Below, piece by piece: positions 57,401-64,000 of a stretch of DNA of 64,000 bases. The notes under the pieces are model-generated. The model saw only the letters and a list, made by a program, of their open reading frames with translations, had not been told where the DNA came from and did no database searches. Location: the NCBI GenBank assembly GCA_021234155.1, contig JAJEKV010000030.1:6999890-7063889 (forward strand). Reading direction: 5' to 3'. Origin of the DNA: Isoetes taiwanensis (lineage: Eukaryota; Streptophyta; Lycopodiopsida; Isoetales; Isoetaceae). A program made the position numbers and the translations under genes. Position 1 is the first letter of the stretch; each line of letters opens with the position of its first letter.

Positions 57401-59200
57401 CAAAGTTATCAGATCTAAAATCATTGGCTACCTTTTGCAGTTCTATCCTTTTCTTTTCATTCCATACTAGAACTGGTGTCTCAAATGTATCTCTTCTCAA
57501 TGTTTCTAGAAGGTTGACCCAGGCCACAAGTCTATTTTGCGATACATCCTGCATAAACCAAAAAAATATCTTTTCAAATACCTCACCAGTGCTAGTGGCA
57601 GTAAAATCAGATGGCATCTTTAGGCCTAATTGGTTATTGTCAAGGATACTAAGTACTTTTTTTAGGTCCTTGGCTTGAATTCTTAGAAATTAAGCCCAAA
57701 GGTTCATGAACTGACTTAATCAGCTCCCTGCCTCTAGGCAAGTGGACAAGCAGAGCACCAAAAATATAGACATGGTGGCTTCAGAAGCACCTATATCTCT
57801 AAAAACGTATGCAGGGACAAAAGACAAATAGGTTATAAGTAACACAATGTTCACATGCTGCCATGCATATAGATGACTGAACAACCACCTTACAAATATT
57901 TGGGCATGAGTTTCTTTAGTTGCTTCAAAGGAGTTGACACATTTCAACTTACCAATATCTAGGAAGTTAAATGTACCACTTTCACGAACTTTATATAGAC
58001 CCATATATAGAATTTACGTATCTTGCTTCTAATCTTTCTCGTATAAGTGATTCCCCAGTTTCTGTTGTTTGGCTTAGAACAAAACAAAAATCATATTGCC
58101 AACTACAATCCGGATCTTGTTTTTCTGAAATTTTCATGGACATCCAAAAACCAACTGCTGCATAAATTATTACCACATCATTGATGAGTGCTTTTGAAAC
58201 TTTTGAAGCATAATACTGCATAGCCCCCTGGAAAGCACAATGCTTGATTAGCTAGACTTGAATATAATTGTTGTTTTGAATAAATCCTTGCAGAATGACA
58301 AGCAGCATCCTAGCATGCCTCTATTATTAAAATTATTGCCTTCATTGATCTAGTGAAAAAAAAAAACTACACAATCAGCTTTAGACAATGCGCTTTCATG
58401 TATTTGGTGTTCTCCTCGCGCCCTAATATCATAGCCTTAGTATGCTGTAGGCATTGAAGGGAGAGATACAAACCATTGGAAGTACAGATTCAACAAGCTT
58501 CCTTGACTCCTGGTTCCCTTCCACCATCAAATAAACAAGCTCCCCACTCACTGATTTAATTTCATCCATTTTCGAAAAATTGCATTCTTAAGGTGCAAAA
58601 AGCACAAGACATCGCCCTAGACACATCTTCTGCAAGAAGAAAGTATGAATGCAGTTCCATTAGAGCTACTTAAGACATGTGAAGCACCAACATGAGCGAA
58701 GAACTAATGCTAACCTGCAGATGATTGGATAAGATTGGAGATGCCTTTGTTAGAAGCAGTAACACCTTTATCCTCCGTCAAGCTCAGAAACAATATGCTC
58801 TAAATGTTAACTTTCTTTCTTCCTTACTTTCCAGTAAAGATATTGAGAACTGCTTAGATAAGTACTTTGGAATGCATTAAACATGATGGAGGCGCACATA
58901 TTATGGCAGCAGCACAACCTAAGAGCGAAACGCATACAAAACCAGGACTGACCTGAAGAGTGTTCTCTTCTGCAAGGAAGTAAGTTTGAAGAGAAGAAAC
59001 AAGCTGCTGTAAATTTTCGACAGCGAGCATTGTTAACTTGTTCAAAGTCTCTTGCTGTTGAAACAACAGATAACTGTCAGACAAAAGATATGGACATAAT
59101 GAACACGCATTCAGAGCAATGCACACATGAAAAGGTATGGAATGACAAGCTCAGTTGATCACCTTTTGGATAACAGCATCTACCATCCCCGGTTGAATAG
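51494..59200 (-). pseudogene. GRV2-like: RME-8/GRV2-like fragment, copy E
   Basis: Terminal exon 51494-54055, with a 585-codon open stretch (51918-53675) and breaks near 51815-51970, 53690, 53733 and 53908. Upstream exons follow at the copy C positions plus about 17.7 kb, including IWN1 (TPVLVWNEKKRIEL, about 57430-57547). Unlike C, D and F, it retains the T in CCACGTATAAC near 52990. A tract at about 51930-52510 differs from all other copies at about 20 sites, while the flanks are nearly identical. The NVQGDIIESDR exon is missing, as in C and D. Confidence 0.82.
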
Positions 59201-59425
59201 CGAAGAATAATCAGCGAAACTCTCCTTCATGAGCATGCATATGTGATGGCTGTGGGAGGTACTCTTTACACTGTGACTGATGTTGAGGAGCTTGGTGATT
59301 GGATGAGAATCCTGCCTGGAAGGCCACCCATTGTTTGACAAGATTACTGTGGAGGACCTTTTAGAAGATCCAGCTTGCTGACAACAACATCAGAAGAAGG
59401 GCAAAAGGTTGTCAGAAATCATGGA
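59201..59425 (+). pseudogene. TRM8: tRNA (guanine-N7) methyltransferase fragment, unit E
   Basis: Same joint and content as unit D, starting at [18 protein letters not shown]. Confidence 0.8.
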
Positions 59426-59991
59426 CCTTTTGAGCAATATTCATGCGAAGAGCTGACCAAGCTTCTAATGTTGCTGGTGGATGATACGATTTTTCGTGAA
59501 CCCATTCGTCTGATACATGGATTTCTGATTTACAACAGCAATGTTTGATGATATCATCAAAAAAAATTATCGGACAAGCAATTCCTTCTTTATTTTGGAC
59601 ATTGGAGCATAATGTGAGAACACTGCAGTGTTATGCATTTTCTATGTTTGATCATGCTGCTTTATGTTTGCTAAACGTATGCCCCCATGATGCTGGAATG
59701 TGTTTCAGAATTATTAATATAAGTACCAATTGGGATGATGACTTCTGTTTTCCTTATATCCTTTCATATCCATTCAATTTCAAGCTGATAAATATGCACG
59801 GGGCCATTAAGTCAGCTAAAGTGCATTCTCCGACGAGCAGCCTAATAAAAGTGACCATCGTTGGTGTTGATCAAGACCCGTGTGTTTTATTCTGGCCTTG
59901 GAATTATTTGTTGATCCTGCAACTTGTTAGGATCACTGTTATATTGGCTCGACTACGCTCTAATTATAAATGCAATAATCTCTCAAACTAG
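59426..59991 (+). pseudogene. Unidentified ORF, unit E (broken)
   Basis: Equivalent of the 205-codon frame. Two changes near 59499-59507 (GAACCCATTCG where others have GAAGCCATTTCG) shift the frame; 148 codons remain open at 59545-59991. Confidence 0.4.
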
Positions 59992-60023
59992 AATTGTCTT
60001 TTGATCCTTGGTGGATTAGAGAC
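59917..60023 (+). repeat. R direct repeat, unit E/F boundary
   Basis: Same form as the other unit edges. Confidence 0.75.
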
Positions 60024-60357
60024 TTTTGTTAACAAAAAATAAGAGTAATGTGTATATTAATAAAAAGTAGGTGTAATCATTTACAAGCTTTCTCATCGTT
60101 ACAGCCACAATCTGCTCAGTTTTCTGGCAATGAATAAATGGGTTCTCATATACTCAAGAAATATATGGACAAAGAATGATACAGGGACATGAACATATCA
60201 TGTTAAAAAACCGGAAGCTGGCATTTGTCTTGAGCACCATCTGCTTTAGGAACTGTCTTGACTTGCAGCAAGATGATACTGTATGCACTGTACCTGCCAA
60301 TACCCTTTCTTCCTTTTCCAAGATGAAATAAATCTTCAGCTTCTATATATTTTATGA

Positions 60358-63300
60358 TTAAGATTCTGGATCAAAATCTGATATTCCGGATTTGGCAAAA
60401 GTTGGTGTACCTTCATCGCTTGCAACAGACTCAGAATAATTCATCTCATACGCACCGTTTGTTTCATTGTCGCTCCAGTTACTAGGAAACCGATGTTCCA
60501 AAAAGTGTTCAATTGTTCTCATGGAAACTACTTCATCTTGTATGCTGCCAGGTGGGATGTTCCATGCACCATAACCTTTTGAGGATTTTGGTACAAATTT
60601 CTCAAGAAGAACTCTTACCTCCTGGCCTCGTCGTTTATCTTCACACATTACTGCAAGGCATTCCGCAGCACGGTTTCTTACAATGGATGAACCCCCAAAG
60701 TCCAGGACCAAATCTAGAAACTTTGGAAGGATTCTTTCCCTCAATACAATATCTGTGGTGTTGCTACTTAGTATCAGCAGTCTTAATAACAGCATAAGGC
60801 TGCATAGCCTTGGGTCAGTACTAGTTTTACCGGCATCAGAGAGTGGAATATTCAGTGTGAGAAAAGATGCCACAGTATGGATGAGTTCCTCAGATATCAT
60901 GTAATCTGCTATATCAGAGTGTGTAGCAGTGCAGTGGAGCAACAACATTGCAGGTTGAGCAAGAGCTCGGCGCTGACCATTTAAGCTGCTTATCAGATCA
61001 CACAAGGGGAGAAAGATGTCAATGTTGGAATTGCCCGATAAAAGAGAAGGCCGAAGTCTGAAAAGAAGCAACAGGGCTAACAACAGCCTTCTTCGATCAT
61101 CAAAGGTAAGCTGATCAGTACATAAGCCGTCAGTTGAAAACCCAACAACTAACGTTTTTCGAATCTCTTGAACAAAGCGACCTTCCAGTATTGAATCGAA
61201 GGCATATTCAGGTTGTCGAAGGAATTGATCAACAAAAAATCCTCCCAGATACAGCTCTCTTGCATAATCATCATATTCATCATCTCTATAGGTAGGTCTG
61301 CCTTCTTTACTTGAAATAGTTACAAGTACATAACGTAGAAATATTGGTCTTGGGCGCGCTAGTGACCATTGGGGAAGGCCACATATTTCTTTGTTATGTA
61401 CAAGGTTTTGGACCTTTGTTGCTTCTTTTGCTAAAGTAGTTCTAACTTTTACCCGCATGTCCTCATTCCATACAAGCCGGGGAGACAGGAAATCCCCATC
61501 ATATACTCTGCAAGCTTCTTCTGGATTGCGGGCAATTGTTGATAAAAGATCAAGTGGAAGTAGAAGTAATAGGGTATGAATGACTAATGGTTCATGCTCA
61601 TCTTCTCTGCTATGCTCAATAGCATTCAACAATTCATACATATCAGTGACCTCACCAATTCCTGTGCCCAGAGCAGCTTTCTCATGTGAAGCACCATTTG
61701 CATAACTCTTTCTCTCTGCTAAATCTTTCAGAAGCTTTGCTCGTCTACTCACTCCATTTCCTGCCAGTAAAAGCTGCCCAATAGTTCGAGCAGCTAGAAG
61801 TCTACTTGCTAAATACAGTGGCCTCAACCATGCTTCTGTTTCGTTAGGTAGTCCTGATCCACGATAACAGACAATTCAACCTTACAAAACAGAGCAAGTA
61901 GAGGCAAAATCACCCCACAACTAGCAAAATAATTAGTGGCTTGTATAGTAGCAGGTATTTTCTCACTGAGGACATAAAACATGTCAACTGTTGTGTAAAG
62001 AACCTCATCCATTCCTTTTACTTGAAACTCTGCAATAGCCTCCCATAGCTGCACAGTAAGCGCTTTCATGAGCTGAGATTGAAGTACAATATCAATAAAT
62101 TTGGAATCCTCAACCAGCACTCTAGCAATCAAAGCTAATTCAATTTGCGCTTTAGGATGCGCCTTTCCGTGAAGGACAATTTTGGATAACACTGAGGGCC
62201 TAAACTTCCCCAACACAGCCTCTTTATTATATTGCACTGCATGTTTTATCCACTCTCTCAATGCTTTCAAGATTGATAGATAATCTGAAGCAGCAGTATC
62301 AGGTACTCCTCCTTCCCCATCTTCTTCAGTATCAGCAAGTTCCTTAAATGATGCTAATGCAACTGTGGTGTAGTTTTTATCTAAGTAATTTTGTATTGAT
62401 TCCAGAAAAGCCTCTTCAGATGGGAGGTCAATGTTTTCCCAATCGCAATTTGCTAGACCTCTGACAAAAGCACCTCCAATGGTGGGTTCTCCTTGCAGGC
62501 ATTCATACTTGAACTTTCTAAGCCATTCCACTTCATCATCCATATCAGAGCCATCCCCTGATACAACCTTACCATGTAGCTGCAATCTCTGGTAAACTTT
62601 TCGTCTAAGCTCTTCACGGGTATCTGCTGTCCACAATGCCATAGGTTGAAGAATATCTGAAGCTGCCAATGTTATAAATTTTTCAGGTTCCTGTGTTTTC
62701 TCCAAACATAACAACAGGGTGCGGTATTAGTCCCAGCAGGTATTTTTTCTCAAACGGCATAACCAGGTTCTCCGAGTAGGCAATATGCATGCTACCCAAC
62801 ATCTGGACATATCCTGCTAACACATCTGCAGCAGTGTATAGCACTGCAGACTTTGTATCTTGTGCTTTCACTGTCACATTGGCTGGAGGAATGGCTAATA
62901 ATAGCAGAGGTAGATAAAGTCCCTGTGTCCATTATCAGAGAACGTTAATGCTTAGTGATTTTGGTCAGTGAATTAAAATATCAAAATAACCGACCTGTTG
63001 AATAATATATCCAGAGAAACTATGGTCTTGCGCAAAGTGTTTTAGGCAGGATAATGCAGCAAATGAAATGAGTGTCGGACCTCTGGGAGGAACCGACGCA
63101 GCATCTCCAGCTGCTGAACAAAGCGCCCACCAAAGACCCTTTTTCCAACGTGGATCACCTTGCAGTAACTTCCTCCCTTCCCTGTGACAATAAAATAATT
63201 TTGCAGGTTAAAATAATGGTGCAGGGGGAAACTACTTGAATAAAGGCAAAATGGTATGTACTTTGAAGATGATATCTGATCTAGGACCAGTACTGCCCCT

Positions 63301-64000
63301 GCAATAGCAGATTCCAGGGCGACATTGTTACTTGACTCTGGAAAGCTGCCATCCTCTTTTAAATGGGTACCAAGAGAGAGGACGCTTAGTGCAAAGTTCA
63401 TAGACTCCGTAGGCACTTCTTTGCTCCTGTTTTCAATGGCATGTTATTGAATGATGATGTTGTCTGGTTAAACACTCCCAAACAAGGGGCTCTTGAATAG
63501 AAATAATACCTTGTCTGAGCAGCACATATCCTCCTCATTATCTTAGTTGCTTGTTGCAAGATTCCAGTCACAATTGATGGGCTTTCTCCCTTCAATGTGA
63601 TAGCATGTTCAAGAGCTGGAAGCGCTAAACTTATAGCTGTAGATTCTACATCATTTGGTAACGAAAACTGTGGGAAGCGGTCTACCAACTCGGCCTGCAA
63701 ATTTAAAATTAGTCATGGATGAATATCACAACCTCAATAAATCTTTCTTAAATTAGTTTGAAAAAGGTCCTTGGGTCCTTTTCTTCAGAAATAGATGATG
63801 CACAAGATAACTCTTGTGGTAGTGCTGTAGACAGCTTTATATCTGTACATACAAGGGGATAGAACTTGAAATGGGCAACATCAAGCTTGAGGTTGGTCCC
63901 AATCATCTTTCAAAGGAGTAAATTTGAGACATTTTGCATGCATTCATTTAACCACCCAGACCTCTAAACCTAAAGGTAAGAAATATAAAAGCTGCAAATA
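60358..64000 (-). pseudogene. GRV2-like: RME-8/GRV2-like fragment, copy F (runs off the window)
   Basis: Terminal exon 60358-62932, followed upstream by blocks near 63004-63193, 63272-63418 and 63521-63697 (EVPTESMNFALSVLSLG; AELVDRFPQFSLPND). The terminal exon is open for 489 codons from the stop (60358-61827) and for 296 codons before that (61824-62714). They are separated by the one-base-shorter ACGATAAC near 61861, and there is a second break near 62712-62722. Apart from these two it is the cleanest array copy, and it shares private variants with copy E (GGTTCATGCTC, TTTGCTCGTC). The rest lies outside the window. Confidence 0.82.

Larger units (their letters stand above)
33328..64000 (-). 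repeat. Tandem array of about 8.86-kb units (C, D, E, partial F)
   Basis: Head-to-tail units. The RME-8-like stop codons lie at 33788, 42636, 51494 and 60358 (spacing 8848, 8858, 8864). Each complete unit holds, left to right: R, the RME-8-like 3' region, about 19 minus-strand exons, a joint with a plus-strand TRM8 fragment, and an unidentified ORF. Units are almost identical by eye. The array runs out of the window on the right. Confidence 0.93.

Noticed and set aside
33328-64000. CRISPR-like or satellite array
   Set aside because: Units are about 8.86 kb with exon structure; there are no short repeat-spacer units.
12577-64000. Exportin/importin-type ARM-repeat gene
   Set aside because: Considered because of the helical repeats. 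The IWN motifs, and their order and spacing relative to RVYDGDFLSPRLVWN-type blocks, fit RME-8/DNAJC13/GRV2 far better.

Overview
The window looks like nuclear DNA of a land plant. It has spliced genes with short introns, a full-length Ty3/gypsy element with chromodomain-like sequence at the end of pol, two Ty1/copia elements, a LINE and a PIF1-like helicase relic. No bacterial or organellar features were seen. I cannot name the species; a non-seed plant is possible but unproven.

Layout. Positions 1-1100 hold a decayed PIF1-like helicase. A LINE reverse-transcriptase relic on the minus strand (about 8540 down to 1180) is split by a complete gypsy element (1500-7774) with 5-bp target duplications, two LTRs, a PBS, a PPT and a long gag-pol frame. 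Positions 8540-12570 are AT-rich, with a few short tandem repeats and no recognisable gene.

From about 12.58 kb to the end, the window is dominated by repeated partial copies of one minus-strand gene. I recognise it as the C-terminal part of the RME-8/DNAJC13/GRV2 family (endosomal trafficking). Four IWN-type motifs can be seen in family order, but the J domain that normally sits between the second and third is absent. The copies are 0 (12.58-13.08 kb), A (14.47-19.6 kb, best preserved), B (20.9-23.6 kb, truncated), C (33.8-41.5 kb), D (42.6-50.3 kb), E (51.5-59.2 kb) and F (60.4 kb to the window edge). C to F form a head-to-tail tandem array with a period of about 8.86 kb. Between copies lies a plus-strand fragment of a tRNA (guanine-N7) methyltransferase gene (TRM8/METTL1 type), joined to an unidentified ORF and a short direct repeat of about 105 bp (called R below). 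Only fragments are amplified: every RME-8 copy lacks its 5' part and every TRM8 copy is broken.

Between copies B and C (23.6-33.3 kb) is a nest of retrotransposons. Copia A (minus strand, 5' end missing) is interrupted by copia B. Copia B is itself rearranged: its RT-RNase H half plus an LTR lie inverted relative to its gag-integrase half, and one inversion joint falls exactly at the end of a primer-binding site.

A caution runs through the whole window. Many frame breaks fall at GCGC runs, homopolymers, or positions where one LTR has CTG/CAG and the other has CG. This suggests that part of the apparent decay may be consensus or base-calling error in methylated, highly repetitive DNA.
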